From Leadbetterella sp040829825 (lineage in GTDB: Bacteria; Bacteroidota; Bacteroidia; Cytophagales; Spirosomataceae), in the NCBI RefSeq assembly GCF_040829825.1, contig NZ_JBFOLH010000003.1: 64,000 nucleotides of DNA; one strand, 5' to 3'. The notes under the pieces are model-generated. The model did no database searches. It had not been told where the DNA came from and worked only from the letters and a program-made list of their open reading frames with translations. Below are positions 17,538 through 26,336 of the stretch, one piece after another. A program made the position numbers and the translations under genes. Within the stretch, counting starts at the first letter, position 1. Each line of letters begins with the position of its first letter.

Positions 17538-18491
17538 ATGAAAGAGAACGAGCTGGTAGAAGAAATACAACGTTTAAAGAAAGAAAAGAATGCGGTTATT
17601 CTTGCACATTATTATCAGACAGCTGATATACAGGACATAGCCGATTATATCGGTGACAGCCTGGGGTTATCGCAGGAAGCGGCAAAAACAGAGGCCGATA
17701 TGATTGTATTTGCCGGGGTGCGGTTTATGGCTGAAACCGCCAAGATACTTTCCCCGCAAAAGAAGGTGGTGCTGCCGGATATACATGCGGGCTGCTCGCT
17801 GGAACAATCGGCACCTGCCGATAAATTTAAAGCCTTTAAAGAGCAGTACCCTGATGCCCTTGTGATTTCGTATGTGAACTGTTCGGCAGAGCTCAAAACC
17901 CTTACCGATATTGTTTGTACCAGCACAAACGCCGTAAAAATTGTGGAGAGCATCCCGAAAGACCAGCAGATCATTTTTGCCCCGGATAAAAACCTGGGAG
18001 CTTACCTGAACAAGGTAACCGGCCGGAACATGATTCTCTGGGACGGGGCCTGTATAGTGCATGAAACCTTCTCTGCGCGGCTTATACAGGAGATGATAGA
18101 CCAACACCCCAATGCCAAGCTGATCGCCCACCCGGAGAGCGTTAACGCGGTTCTGGAGCATGCAGATTACGTGGGCTCAACCACAGGCTTACTGAAATAT
18201 ACGATAAACAGCCCGGAGAAGGAGTTTATAGTGGCTACAGAAACCGGTATTCTGCACCAGATGCAGAAGGCATCGCCGGATAAGATCTTCCATGTGGCGG
18301 CTACAGAACGTAACGGAACCCAGTGTACCTCTTGTGCTGACTGCCCGTACATGAAGCTGAATACCCTTGAAAAGCTGTACTGGTGCATGAAAGACGAAAC
18401 CCCGGAGATTATTCTGCCGGAAGAGACCATCCGGGCTGCCCGGCAGTCTATTGACCGGATGCTGGAGATTTCAGCCCGCCACGGCCTGTAA
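17538..18491 (+). CDS. nadA: Quinolinate synthase
   Basis: A 317-residue cytoplasmic enzyme that condenses iminoaspartate with dihydroxyacetone phosphate to quinolinate in NAD synthesis. Family blocks are clear: AHYYQTADIQDIADYIGDS near the N-terminus, then the three Cys ligands of the oxygen-sensitive [4Fe-4S] cluster in YVNCSAELK, WDGACIVHE and the C-terminal CTSCADCPYMK. Length is typical. Neither nadB nor nadC is in the window, so the pathway genes are dispersed here. The gene is preceded by a 279 bp intergenic region with G-rich repeats and followed 27 bp later by an exonuclease gene. Confidence 0.96.
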   Translation: MKENELVEEIQRLKKEKNAVILAHYYQTADIQDIADYIGDSLGLSQEAAKTEADMIVFAGVRFMAETAKILSPQKKVVLPDIHAGCSLEQSAPADKFKAFKEQYPDALVISYVNCSAELKTLTDIVCTSTNAVKIVESIPKDQQIIFAPDKNLGAYLNKVTGRNMILWDGACIVHETFSARLIQEMIDQHPNAKLIAHPESVNAVLEHADYVGSTTGLLKYTINSPEKEFIVATETGILHQMQKASPDKIFHVAATERNGTQCTSCADCPYMKLNTLEKLYWCMKDETPEIILPEETIRAARQSIDRMLEISARHGL

Positions 18492-18518
18492 GAACAGGTT
18501 ATTTTTCCACGCTTCGCT

Positions 18519-19211
18519 ATGGTAAACATCTTATTCCTGGATATTGAGACCGTTTCTCTTACGGCAGACTTTGAGTCGTTACCTGAGCGGCTCAAAGCCC
18601 ACTGGGAAAAGAAATCTTCTTTTTTCAGGCGTGATGAGCCGTACGAAGACCTGTATTTTGAGCGGGCAGCCATTTACGCTGAATTCGGCAAAGTGCTTTG
18701 CATAGGGGTGGGCGGCTTCTATGAAAACGGAACAAAATTGAAAGTGAAATCGCTGTATGCAGAGCAGGAAAAAGACCTGCTTGCTGCGTTCAGCGACCTG
18801 GTAGAAAAGCACCCGGCCGGGAAAAATCTTATCGTATGTGCCCATAACGGAAAAGAGTTTGATTTTCCTTTTTTGTGCCGGCGAATGCTGATCAATGGTA
18901 TTCCGTTACCCCGGGTTTTGAATATTTCAGGCAAGAAACCCTGGGAAATTCCCCACCTGGATACCCTGGAAATGTGGAAATTCGGCGATTATAAGCACTA
19001 TACTTCGCTGGATCTCCTGGCCGCGGTATTGGGTATTCCGGGCAGCAAAAGCACCATGAACGGCTCAGAAGTGAATACGCAGTATTATGTACATAAAAAC
19101 ACGGAAAAGATCATCGAATATTGCCGCGAAGATGTGGTGGTGCTGGCACAGCTTTACCTGAAGCTTACCGGTAAAAACGTGATTCCCGATGAAAATATAA
19201 TCCGGTCTTAA
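18519..19211 (+). CDS. Predicted 3'-5' exonuclease, PolB-like DEDDy type
   Basis: A 230-residue soluble nuclease. The three DEDD exonuclease blocks are visible: FLDIET (ExoI, metal-binding Asp and Glu near residues 7-9), HNGKEFDFPFL (ExoII, near 108) and YCREDVVVLAQLY (ExoIII, with the YxxxD arrangement of the DEDDy class, near 203). It lacks any polymerase domain, so it is a stand-alone proofreading-type exonuclease of the PolB exo2 family. The stop codon overlaps that of the convergent gene at 19208 by three bases. Confidence 0.85.
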   Translation: MVNILFLDIETVSLTADFESLPERLKAHWEKKSSFFRRDEPYEDLYFERAAIYAEFGKVLCIGVGGFYENGTKLKVKSLYAEQEKDLLAAFSDLVEKHPAGKNLIVCAHNGKEFDFPFLCRRMLINGIPLPRVLNISGKKPWEIPHLDTLEMWKFGDYKHYTSLDLLAAVLGIPGSKSTMNGSEVNTQYYVHKNTEKIIEYCREDVVVLAQLYLKLTGKNVIPDENIIRS

Positions 19212-19816
19212 ATGCCTATGCCCAGTGACCCGTAAAGTGATCCCAACTGGGTAAAATGAAAGGTTTTTTTATCGTAAAAAGGAGATATCCCTCCCCTTGC
19301 AAAAATAACGAGGTCGTTGTCTTTGTACGGCCGGCTGATCTTCAGCTGTATGCGTAAGCCCAGGATACCCGAATAAACGATCCGGTTTTTTTCATTGGAA
19401 GCCTTATTGAAAAAAGAAGGGGTAAGTGCGCCGCCGGCCTCTGCAAACCAGTCAAAATAATACCGGGGCGGCCGGGTAATGCATTTCCGGGTGATGCGGT
19501 TTTTCAACCGTTCATCGATGTTGCCCAGGCTGTAATTATACGTAAGGGAAAGGGGTATGCCCAGTCCGCTGTTCTGGAAGCCCCCGGGGTTAGACTGCCC
19601 CCGTATGGTGGCGTAACCCCAGATATAGGCCAGGCCGGCAGACGAAGCCAGGAAGCCCTTCGGCTGTTCGTACAACACCCGGCTGTAATTGAATGAAGCA
19701 CCCCGGCTGGGACCACCGAATTCGGCATAATATCCCTGTGTATACCGGCTTTTATAGTTCCATTGCGAAAATGCTACTGCCGGAAACAGAAGAAAAGAAA
19801 AGAAAAGAATTCTCAC
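19208..19816 (-). CDS. Predicted outer-membrane barrel protein, unrecognised family
   Basis: A 202-residue protein with a Sec signal peptide (MRILFFSFLLFPAVAFSQ). The mature part alternates Gly/aromatic-rich segments typical of small beta barrels (YYAEFGGPSRGASFNYSRV, LGLRIQLKI) and ends with an aromatic-Gly strand (LYGSLGIGI). No enzymatic motif is seen. The role is unknown. It overlaps the convergent exonuclease gene at the stop codons and is divergent from the fucosidase gene across a 196 bp gap. Confidence 0.65.
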   Translation of the reverse strand: MRILFFSFLLFPAVAFSQWNYKSRYTQGYYAEFGGPSRGASFNYSRVLYEQPKGFLASSAGLAYIWGYATIRGQSNPGGFQNSGLGIPLSLTYNYSLGNIDERLKNRITRKCITRPPRYYFDWFAEAGGALTPSFFNKASNEKNRIVYSGILGLRIQLKISRPYKDNDLVIFARGGISPFYDKKTFHFTQLGSLYGSLGIGI

Positions 19817-20012
19817 TTAAAAAGGGATAATCAGGTAATAATTAACAACAGCACGTATTAATCAACGCAATATAGCCAATATTATTTAATAGACAACGGC
19901 GCAAAATTTTAAATCGCGGTGCTTATCCTGTCAGAAAATCATTGTATAAGGTACTGAATCATAAAAAATTCTGTTATTATTATGTTTTAATAAAGTACCA
20001 GCCGGATAACCG

Positions 20013-21437
20013 ATGAAATTAACCAACCGATTCTTTTTATTCTTTCTTTTATCAGTACCGGTATTCGCACAGAATACCTTACACCCTACCTCTGCCGAAT
20101 ACCATTACCCTACAGACCCCAAAGTAGCCGCTAACCTGGAAAACTGGCGGGACCAGAAGTTCGGCATGATCATTCACTGGGGCATTTACGCTGTGCCGGG
20201 CATTATTGAGAGCTGGAGTATCTGCAACGAAGACTGGATAAACCGCGACAGCACCGTGCGGTACGATGATTATAAGCGATGGTACTGGGGTTTGAGCGAG
20301 AAGTTCAACCCGGTAAAATTTAACCCGGAACAATGGGCCACTGCCGCTAAAGCCGCGGGGATGAAATACCTGGTTTTCACCACCAAGCACCACGACGGCT
20401 TCAATATGTTTGACACCAAATACAGCGATTATAAGATCACGGCCGGGCCGTTTAAAGGAGATCCGCGGGCCAATGTAGCCCGGTACGTTTTTGACGCTTT
20501 CCGGAAAGAGGGTATGCTGATAGGGGCTTACTTTTCGAAGCCCGACTGGCATTCGCAGTATTTCTGGTGGGATAAGTACGCCACACCTGACCGGAATGTG
20601 AATTACGATATACGCAAAAATCCGTGGCGGTGGAATAAGTTCAGGGAATTTACCCATAACCAGATCAATGAGCTGACCTCGGAATACGGGAAAGTGGATA
20701 TCCTGTGGCTGGACGGCGGCTGGGTGCGGCCCAGAAGCACGGTTAATGCCGAAGTGTTAAGCTGGGGGGCGCCCATTCCCGAGTTTGACCAGGAAATAGA
20801 TATGCCCCAAGTAGCGGAAATAGCCCGCAAAAACCAGGAAGGCATACTGATTGTAGACCGCACCGTACACGGTGAGTATGAAAATTACCGTACCCCCGAA
20901 CAGGGGATACCCGCTGAAAAGCAGGACGATCCCTGGGAGAGCTGCATTACGCTCGGAGGCGCCTGGAGCTATGTGCCGAACGACCGGTTCAAATCTTCGG
21001 AACGGGTTATTCACACCCTGGTAGAAATTGTGGCCAAAGGTGGGAACCTCCTGTTGGGAGTAGGGCCAACCGCTGAAGGAGAGTTTTTACCCGTACAGGT
21101 TGAGAGGCTGCAGGAGATCGGGAAATGGCTGGAAACAAACGGAGAAGCTATTTATGCCACAAGAACGGTGAATACCTACCGCTCGGGCAATTTTTATTTT
21201 ACACGGGCAAAAGAAGATCAGCGCCGATATGCCATCCGGCTCAATAAAGAACCGTTAACCGAAACCGTACAATGGGAAGGAAATGCCCCGCGCCAGGGCA
21301 GTAAAATGTACATCCTGGACGGCAATTTGCCTGTGAAATGGAAAACAGAAGGCCAGACCACTACGGTCACCCTGCCTAAAAAATCTTTGGAGAAACTCAT
21401 GCATAAACCTGCGATTACGTTTAAATTTGAAGAATAA
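20013..21437 (+). CDS. Exported alpha-L-fucosidase, GH29
   Basis: A 474-residue secreted glycosidase with signal peptide MKLTNRFFLFFLLSVPVFAQ. The GH29 fold is recognisable from FGMIIHWGIYAVPG near residue 50, TTKHHDGFNMFDTKYSDY near 125, and VDILWLDGGW near 232, where the Asp is the expected nucleophile of this retaining family. The enzyme removes terminal alpha-L-fucose from glycans or fucosylated polysaccharides. It opens a three-gene cluster, with the DUF1080 gene 14 bp and the FGE-like gene about 690 bp downstream, all exported. No fucose catabolic genes or sulfatases are present nearby. Confidence 0.93.
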   Translation: MKLTNRFFLFFLLSVPVFAQNTLHPTSAEYHYPTDPKVAANLENWRDQKFGMIIHWGIYAVPGIIESWSICNEDWINRDSTVRYDDYKRWYWGLSEKFNPVKFNPEQWATAAKAAGMKYLVFTTKHHDGFNMFDTKYSDYKITAGPFKGDPRANVARYVFDAFRKEGMLIGAYFSKPDWHSQYFWWDKYATPDRNVNYDIRKNPWRWNKFREFTHNQINELTSEYGKVDILWLDGGWVRPRSTVNAEVLSWGAPIPEFDQEIDMPQVAEIARKNQEGILIVDRTVHGEYENYRTPEQGIPAEKQDDPWESCITLGGAWSYVPNDRFKSSERVIHTLVEIVAKGGNLLLGVGPTAEGEFLPVQVERLQEIGKWLETNGEAIYATRTVNTYRSGNFYFTRAKEDQRRYAIRLNKEPLTETVQWEGNAPRQGSKMYILDGNLPVKWKTEGQTTTVTLPKKSLEKLMHKPAITFKFEE

Positions 21438-21451
21438 AAAACCAAAAAACT

Positions 21452-22123
21452 ATGAGAATTGTAATGTTTTTATTGGCTATGCTAGCCGCAAATACGGGGT
21501 TTTCACAAAAAAACAAATGGGTCAAACTCTTTGACGGGAAAGACCTCAACCAGTGGTACTCGTGGAAGATCAATGACGGTAACAGTACAGCCGGCTGGAA
21601 TATTGTGAATGGTGAGCTTACCACCGACGGTAAGGAGGGTGACCTGGTGACGAAAAAAGAATACGGTAATTTTGAGCTGGAATTTGAATTTAAAGTGGCT
21701 CCTAAAGGAAACAGTGGTATTATCTACAAGGTGCTCGATAAGAAAAACGAAAAAGAGCAACCGTACATATACGGACCGGAATACCAGATCATAGACGATG
21801 TGAATTACCCCGGAACACCCAAAGATGTGCATAAAACGGGCGGAAATTACGACGTATATGCGCCACTGGACCTGACAGCGGTAAAACCGGCCGGGGAATG
21901 GAATAAAGGAAAGATCAAAATACAGAACAACAGGGTAGAGCACTGGCTGAACGGTAAGAAAGTGGCCGATTACGAGTATGCCGGCGATAAATGGAAAGAA
22001 GATATTGCCAAAAGTAAGTTCAAGAGCTGGCCTTATGCCACTCCGCACAATAAAGGCAAAATCTCGCTTCAGGGCCACGGAGATTCGGTATGGTTTAAGA
22101 ATATCCGGATCAGGGAGCTATAA
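21452..22123 (+). CDS. DUF1080 (3-keto-disaccharide hydrolase-type) exported protein
   Basis: A 223-residue protein with signal peptide MRIVMFLLAMLAANTGFSQ. The mature part is a single DUF1080 jelly-roll: KLFDGKDLNQWYSW at its start, LVTKKEYGNFELEFEFKV in the middle, and KISLQGHGDSVWFKNIRIREL at the end. Members of this family bind or cleave glycosides, and some hydrolyse 3-keto sugars. The gene sits 14 bp after the fucosidase and 5 bp before the FGE-like gene, so all three probably share a transcript and act on the same exported substrate. Confidence 0.9.
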   Translation: MRIVMFLLAMLAANTGFSQKNKWVKLFDGKDLNQWYSWKINDGNSTAGWNIVNGELTTDGKEGDLVTKKEYGNFELEFEFKVAPKGNSGIIYKVLDKKNEKEQPYIYGPEYQIIDDVNYPGTPKDVHKTGGNYDVYAPLDLTAVKPAGEWNKGKIKIQNNRVEHWLNGKKVADYEYAGDKWKEDIAKSKFKSWPYATPHNKGKISLQGHGDSVWFKNIRIREL

Positions 22124-22128
22124 TACCG

Positions 22129-22896
22129 GTGATTTTTTTGAAACGAAATACAGCCCTGCTGTTCGTGCTTCTTTTAACGGCTGCGTGTAAACCGCAGGAA
22201 GAAGAAGGCATGGTACGGGTCAATGACAGCTTCCGGATGGATGTTTCACCGGTTACGGTGGCAGACTTCCGGAAGTTTGTACAGGCTACTTCGTATACCA
22301 CAGAGGCTGAGAAGTTCGGAGACGGAGGGGTCTTTGATTTTACAACGGGCCAGTGGCACCTGGTGAAGGGCGCGTACTGGGAATACCCGTTCGGACCTGG
22401 GGCCGGCAAAGCGGCAGACGATCACCCCGTAACCCAGGTTTCGTGGAACGATGCGCAGGCCTACTGCCGCTGGGCCGGTAAACGGCTGCCCACCAGTGAA
22501 GAGTTCATCCTGGCCGAAAAAAACGGCCATAAAGAATATGCAAACACCTATACCTGGGGCGACGATTTCCTGGAAGACGGTGTTTTTAAAGCCAATTTCT
22601 GGCAGGGGACATTCCCCGTACACAATACAGTAGAAGACGGGTTCCTGGCCACCTCTCCGGTAGGCTATTTCGGGAAAAATGCGTTGGGGCTTACCGATAT
22701 GGGCGGAAATGTGTGGCAGTGGTGCAGCGACGACTCGCAGAGCCGGCCCGGAGAGAAAAACCAGCGCGGAGGCTCTTTTTTATGCGACCCGATGGTCTGC
22801 CACGGTTTTAAGATCGGTGGAATAGCCTCTTCTTCGCCTGAAACCAGCCTGGTTCATGTAGGCTTCCGGTGTGTAAAAGATATTTCTTTGTTCTGA
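22129..22896 (+). CDS. Lipoprotein formylglycine-generating enzyme-like protein (SUMF1 fold)
   Basis: A 255-residue protein with a GTG start at 22129 and a type II signal peptide (MIFLKRNTALLFVLLLTAAC), so it is anchored in the envelope. The FGE-sulfatase fold is clear: MDVSPVTVADFRKFV, DDHPVTQVSWNDAQAYCRWAGKRLPT, and GGNVWQWC. Near the C-terminus RGGSFLCDPMVC has the Cys-x4-Cys spacing of the FGE active-site cysteine pair. Many SUMF1-fold proteins lack these cysteines. True FGE oxidises a Cys of sulfatases to formylglycine, but no sulfatase is in the window. It is the last gene of the fucosidase cluster. Confidence 0.85.
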   Translation: MIFLKRNTALLFVLLLTAACKPQEEEGMVRVNDSFRMDVSPVTVADFRKFVQATSYTTEAEKFGDGGVFDFTTGQWHLVKGAYWEYPFGPGAGKAADDHPVTQVSWNDAQAYCRWAGKRLPTSEEFILAEKNGHKEYANTYTWGDDFLEDGVFKANFWQGTFPVHNTVEDGFLATSPVGYFGKNALGLTDMGGNVWQWCSDDSQSRPGEKNQRGGSFLCDPMVCHGFKIGGIASSSPETSLVHVGFRCVKDISLF

Positions 22897-22906
22897 GAAA
22901 GTGTAT

Positions 22907-23335
22907 TCAGCATTCTCCCCAGGCCGTAATCACCAGCTTCCTGCCTGTGTCGTAATTGCGGTGCTCACCCAGGTAAATGCCCTGCCATTTCCCGAGGTTA
23001 AGCTTACCGGCCGTTACAGGAATCTGCAGGCTGTTTCCAAGCAGAGATGATTTTAAGTGGCCGGGCATGTCATCTGCCCCTTCGTAATTGTGCTGGTAAT
23101 AAGGGGCATTTTCAGGAACGGTGGCGTTAAAATGCCTTTCGAAATCTCCTCTTACTGTAGGGTCAAAATTTTCGTTAATGGTGATGCTGGCAGAAGTATG
23201 TTTAATAAAGACATGCAGAATGCCGATCGTGATCTCCGATAGCTCGGGTATGGCATTCAGCACCTGGTCAGTGATCAGGTGAAAACCTCTTTTCTGAGGC
23301 TTCAGCTTTATTTCTTTTTGAAAGAACCGGGTCAT
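22907..23335 (-). CDS. YjbQ/UPF0047 family protein
   Basis: A 142-residue cytoplasmic protein from the ATG at 23335 (MTRFFQKEIKLKPQKRG); 14 more codons are open upstream but are not conserved-looking. The family blocks are HTSASITINENFDP near residue 55, DDMPGHLKSSLLG near 90 and GKWQGIYLGEHR near 113. The His and Glu residues form a putative metal site. Some members have weak thiamine-phosphate synthase activity, but the physiological role is unsettled. It converges on the FGE-like gene with 10 bp between stops. Confidence 0.9.
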   Translation of the reverse strand: MTRFFQKEIKLKPQKRGFHLITDQVLNAIPELSEITIGILHVFIKHTSASITINENFDPTVRGDFERHFNATVPENAPYYQHNYEGADDMPGHLKSSLLGNSLQIPVTAGKLNLGKWQGIYLGEHRNYDTGRKLVITAWGEC

Positions 23336-23395
23336 AAGGCTATAAAAGACAGATTGCCCGTTCGGTAGTACAGGCAATCTGTAGTGTTAAAAGTT

Positions 23396-23716
23396 TCATG
23401 CTTCTCCGATAGGCCCCCCGAAATTCATGGGAAACGGCACCGGTTCACCTGACTGGCGGATTTCTCCGAAAGTATCCTCGTACTTCCGGATGTTATCTTC
23501 CAGGGCATGTAACAGGCGCTGGGCATGTTCCGGGGTAAGAATGATCCTCGACTTTACCTTGGCTTTCGGAATGCCCGGCATAAGCCGGATAAAGTCTACC
23601 ACAAACTCACTGTTGGAGTGGGCAATCATGGCCAGATTAGCATAGACACCCTCAGCAACATCTTCCGTAAGTTCGATATTGATCTGGTTTTCTTCCTGCA
23701 TTTTTTTCTGTTTCAT
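23396..23716 (-). CDS. DUF3467 domain protein
   Basis: A 106-residue soluble protein from the ATG at 23716; a TTG two codons upstream (23722) is less likely. The sequence EGVYANLAMIAHSNSEFVVDFIRLMPG and ILTPEHAQRLLHALEDNI is the DUF3467 signature. The function of this family is unknown. A -7 promoter match lies at 23720-23727, which would make the mRNA nearly leaderless, and one arm of a perfect 17-bp inverted repeat begins 13 bp upstream of the ATG. Confidence 0.9.
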   Translation of the reverse strand: MKQKKMQEENQINIELTEDVAEGVYANLAMIAHSNSEFVVDFIRLMPGIPKAKVKSRIILTPEHAQRLLHALEDNIRKYEDTFGEIRQSGEPVPFPMNFGGPIGEA

Positions 23717-23719
23717 GTC

Positions 23720-23727
23720 CAAATCTA
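23720..23727 (-). promoter_or_regulatory. Putative -7 promoter element for DUF3467 gene
   Basis: Minus-strand TAGATTTG matches TAnnTTTG exactly and abuts the ATG at 23716. The spacer upstream of it is filled by the left arm of the 17-bp inverted repeat. Confidence 0.4.
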
Positions 23728-23728
23728 G

Positions 23729-23820
23729 TAAGAATATGTTTAAATCTTGTCGTTTGGCTTTATTTTGCGAATTTTTTTAAGCGAAATAAATTCCCGGAAC
23801 AAAATTTAAACATATTCTTA
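23729..23820. repeat. Perfect 17-bp inverted repeat with nested hairpin
   Basis: The arms TAAGAATATGTTTAAAT (23729-23745) and its exact reverse complement (23804-23820) are 58 bp apart. Inside them a second 10-bp stem pairs TTTATTTTGC (23759-23768) with GCGAAATAAA (23781-23790), allowing one G-T pair. The element fills the gap between the DUF3467 promoter and the stop of the S9 peptidase gene (23831). It could be a pair of operator half-sites, a cruciform/terminator, or a MITE remnant. Confidence 0.7.
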
Positions 23821-23830
23821 AAAGATCACC

Positions 23831-26239
23831 TTATTTTTTCAAATATTTCTCCAGGAACTGATCCTGTTCCCACAGCAGGTGAAGAATATTCTCTTTGGCG
23901 GCATAGCCATGGCTTTCTTTAGGAAGGATCACCATGCGGGCAGGTGCGCCCAGCCCTTTCAATGCCTGGAAGTACCTTTCGGTTTGCAGCGTGAAGGTTC
24001 CCGGGTTGTTATCGGCCTCACCGTGAACCAGCAGGATCGGTGTTTTCATTTTTTCGGCGTTCATAAACGGCGACATGGTGTTATACACCCCGGGAACGTC
24101 CCAGTAATTGCGTTGCTCGCGCTGGAATCCGAACGGGGTAAGCGTACGGTTATAGGCACCGCTCCGGGCTATACCTGCTGCGAAAAGTTTGGAATGGGTT
24201 AAGAGGTTAGCCGTCATAAATGCTCCGTACGAGTGACCGCCCACGGCTACGCGTTTGGTATCAATATAACCCAGGTCATCTACCGCTTTGATGGCTGCTT
24301 CGGCGTTGGCTACCAGCTGCTCCACGAAGGTATCGTTGGGCTCTTTACCGTTTTCACCCACAATAGGGAAGGCGGCGTCATTCAGTACGGCATATCCTTT
24401 CGTGGCCCAGAATACAAATGAACCGTAAGAAGGGAACGTGAACTGGTTAGGGTTAAGAGCCGTTTGCCCGGCGCTGTTTTTATCCACAAACTCCTGCGGA
24501 TATGCCCAGATCAGCAAAGGTAATTTCTCCTTTTTGGTTTTGTCGTAATTGGCGGGCAGGTACAGGGTTCCCGAGAGATCCACACCGTCTTTTCTTTTGT
24601 ACCTGATCACTTCTTTCTGCAGCTTACTGATGCTTTCAAAAGGATTTTTGAAATGCGTGATCTGAACCGGCTCTGTCTTGGTTTTAATATTACGCAGGAA
24701 ATAATTCGGGTAATCGGTAGCCGACTGGATCATGACCAGCACCTCGCCGGTTTTGAAATCCTGGATAGACTGGATGTCTTCCAGCTTATCGGTGTACGAA
24801 GACTGGTAAAGACGGTTGGTTTTCAGGGTAGACCAATCCAGTTCATCAATGAAGGGGAATTGTCCTTCTTTGGTGTGTCCCGGTCCGACCAGGAAGCTTT
24901 TCCCGTTTTCTATAGCCAGCACATACCGGCCGTACGGGTTCCGGATGGTTTCAAAGCTACCCGGGTTGGAATAGATATCCTGGGAGTTCCGGTCAGAAAT
25001 GAGCCGGGGTTCTGCTTTGGAAGAAGGGTCAAAAACAAACCGGCGGGTGCTGCGGGTATCGTACCACTGGTCGTTCAGTATGGCCAGCTTCTCATTCCCC
25101 CAGAGGATGCCCGAATAACGTTGCTGCGTTTTTACAAGCGAAACGGCAGGCTGGCTAAAGGGGGCTTTCCAGGTAAACACTTCATCGCGGTAGTCCACTT
25201 TTTTCGCCGGGTCGCCGCCGTCAAGGGCTTCCACATAGACCAGGGTAGCCGGTTCGTCGGCCCGCCAGTTCATGTTTCTTTTTCCGGCTTTTACGGCCAT
25301 GAAACCTTTCGGCAGAACCTCGTTCAGGGGCTCGTCGTTAACGACTTTAACCTGCTTCCCGTTTTTATCATAAACAATTGATTTGCTTGGGAAACGGTTG
25401 TAAGGAACCACGTAGGAGAACGGTTTTCCGAGTACGGAGATCATCACGTAGTTTCCGTCAGGAGAAAAAGATTCATCGGTATAAAGACCGGCAGGCAGGA
25501 AAGGTGTTTTTTTCCCGGTCAGGTCTACCTTGTAGATCTCTGATGTGATAAGGGTTTCAAAGTTGGCTTCATCGGCCGGGTTTTTCAGCAGATCCTGGTA
25601 GGTACGGTTTTGCGATGCTTTCCCTTCCGCTGTAGAAACGATCGGTCCGGTGGGCAGGCTTACCCGGGTATCGATCAGCGCCTTTCTTTTTGCGGGCAGG
25701 TATTTTACCAGGAGGTTTTTGCTGTCTCTGTACCAGCTCACGGGATTGCCCATGTTGCCGTTCAGGTAACCTGTACCGATCTTCCTGGCAGTGGCGGTGG
25801 CCAGGTCCAGGATCCACAGCTCCACGCCACCGGCGGCGGTATGGGTAAAGGAGATCTTTGTTTCGTCAGGTGACCAGCTTAAATAGGTGATTTTCGGATT
25901 CTGGGGCAGGCCTTTTACCTGGATCTCCTGCGTATCTTTTACTTTCCTCACTTTGAGGTTATTCAGATAGGTAACGCTGCTTGAAATGTTGGTTACGGGG
26001 TTGATCCGCAGCCCGCCCAGGCGAAGCTCCTCCTGGTTCAGGTCTTCCAGGGTTTTGTAGGTGTCGCGGTAGGAGAAGAGCATGTATTCTTTTTTAGAAT
26101 CCATGGAAACGGAGGGCGGTCTTTCGTAATCTACCAGGTCAAGGATTTCTTTCGGCGGTTTCTGGTATTCCAGGTTTTCCTGGGCCCATGCTGAGAACCA
26201 GATCCCCGAAACAAGCAGGAAAGAGAATAATTTTTTCAT
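23831..26239 (-). CDS. Exported S9 family peptidase (prolyl oligopeptidase type)
   Basis: An 802-residue secreted serine peptidase. The signal peptide is MKKLFSFLLVSGIWFSAWAQ. A beta-propeller-like region (about residues 60-540) with WSPDETKISFTHT repeats precedes the alpha/beta-hydrolase domain. The triad is visible: Ser in GGHSYGAFMTANLL near 668, Asp in HGEADNNPG near 740, and His in ESHGY near 775. It resembles the glutamyl/dipeptidyl peptidases of Bacteroidota that trim peptides in the periplasm. The gene appears monocistronic, flanked by the inverted repeat downstream and a 97 bp gap upstream. Confidence 0.92.
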   Translation of the reverse strand: MKKLFSFLLVSGIWFSAWAQENLEYQKPPKEILDLVDYERPPSVSMDSKKEYMLFSYRDTYKTLEDLNQEELRLGGLRINPVTNISSSVTYLNNLKVRKVKDTQEIQVKGLPQNPKITYLSWSPDETKISFTHTAAGGVELWILDLATATARKIGTGYLNGNMGNPVSWYRDSKNLLVKYLPAKRKALIDTRVSLPTGPIVSTAEGKASQNRTYQDLLKNPADEANFETLITSEIYKVDLTGKKTPFLPAGLYTDESFSPDGNYVMISVLGKPFSYVVPYNRFPSKSIVYDKNGKQVKVVNDEPLNEVLPKGFMAVKAGKRNMNWRADEPATLVYVEALDGGDPAKKVDYRDEVFTWKAPFSQPAVSLVKTQQRYSGILWGNEKLAILNDQWYDTRSTRRFVFDPSSKAEPRLISDRNSQDIYSNPGSFETIRNPYGRYVLAIENGKSFLVGPGHTKEGQFPFIDELDWSTLKTNRLYQSSYTDKLEDIQSIQDFKTGEVLVMIQSATDYPNYFLRNIKTKTEPVQITHFKNPFESISKLQKEVIRYKRKDGVDLSGTLYLPANYDKTKKEKLPLLIWAYPQEFVDKNSAGQTALNPNQFTFPSYGSFVFWATKGYAVLNDAAFPIVGENGKEPNDTFVEQLVANAEAAIKAVDDLGYIDTKRVAVGGHSYGAFMTANLLTHSKLFAAGIARSGAYNRTLTPFGFQREQRNYWDVPGVYNTMSPFMNAEKMKTPILLVHGEADNNPGTFTLQTERYFQALKGLGAPARMVILPKESHGYAAKENILHLLWEQDQFLEKYLKK

Positions 26240-26336
26240 AAATAGTTAATTGATATTTTACTACCAATTTACACAATAAGAAAGGACTCCTCCAAAAAGA
26301 GTAGGCGTAACGGGAATTTTTTGCGATGTATTCCGG

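Noticed and set aside
24480..24488. Perfect DnaA box TTATCCACA
   Set aside because: It is a single copy inside the S9 peptidase coding sequence, with no cluster or AT-rich segment nearby.
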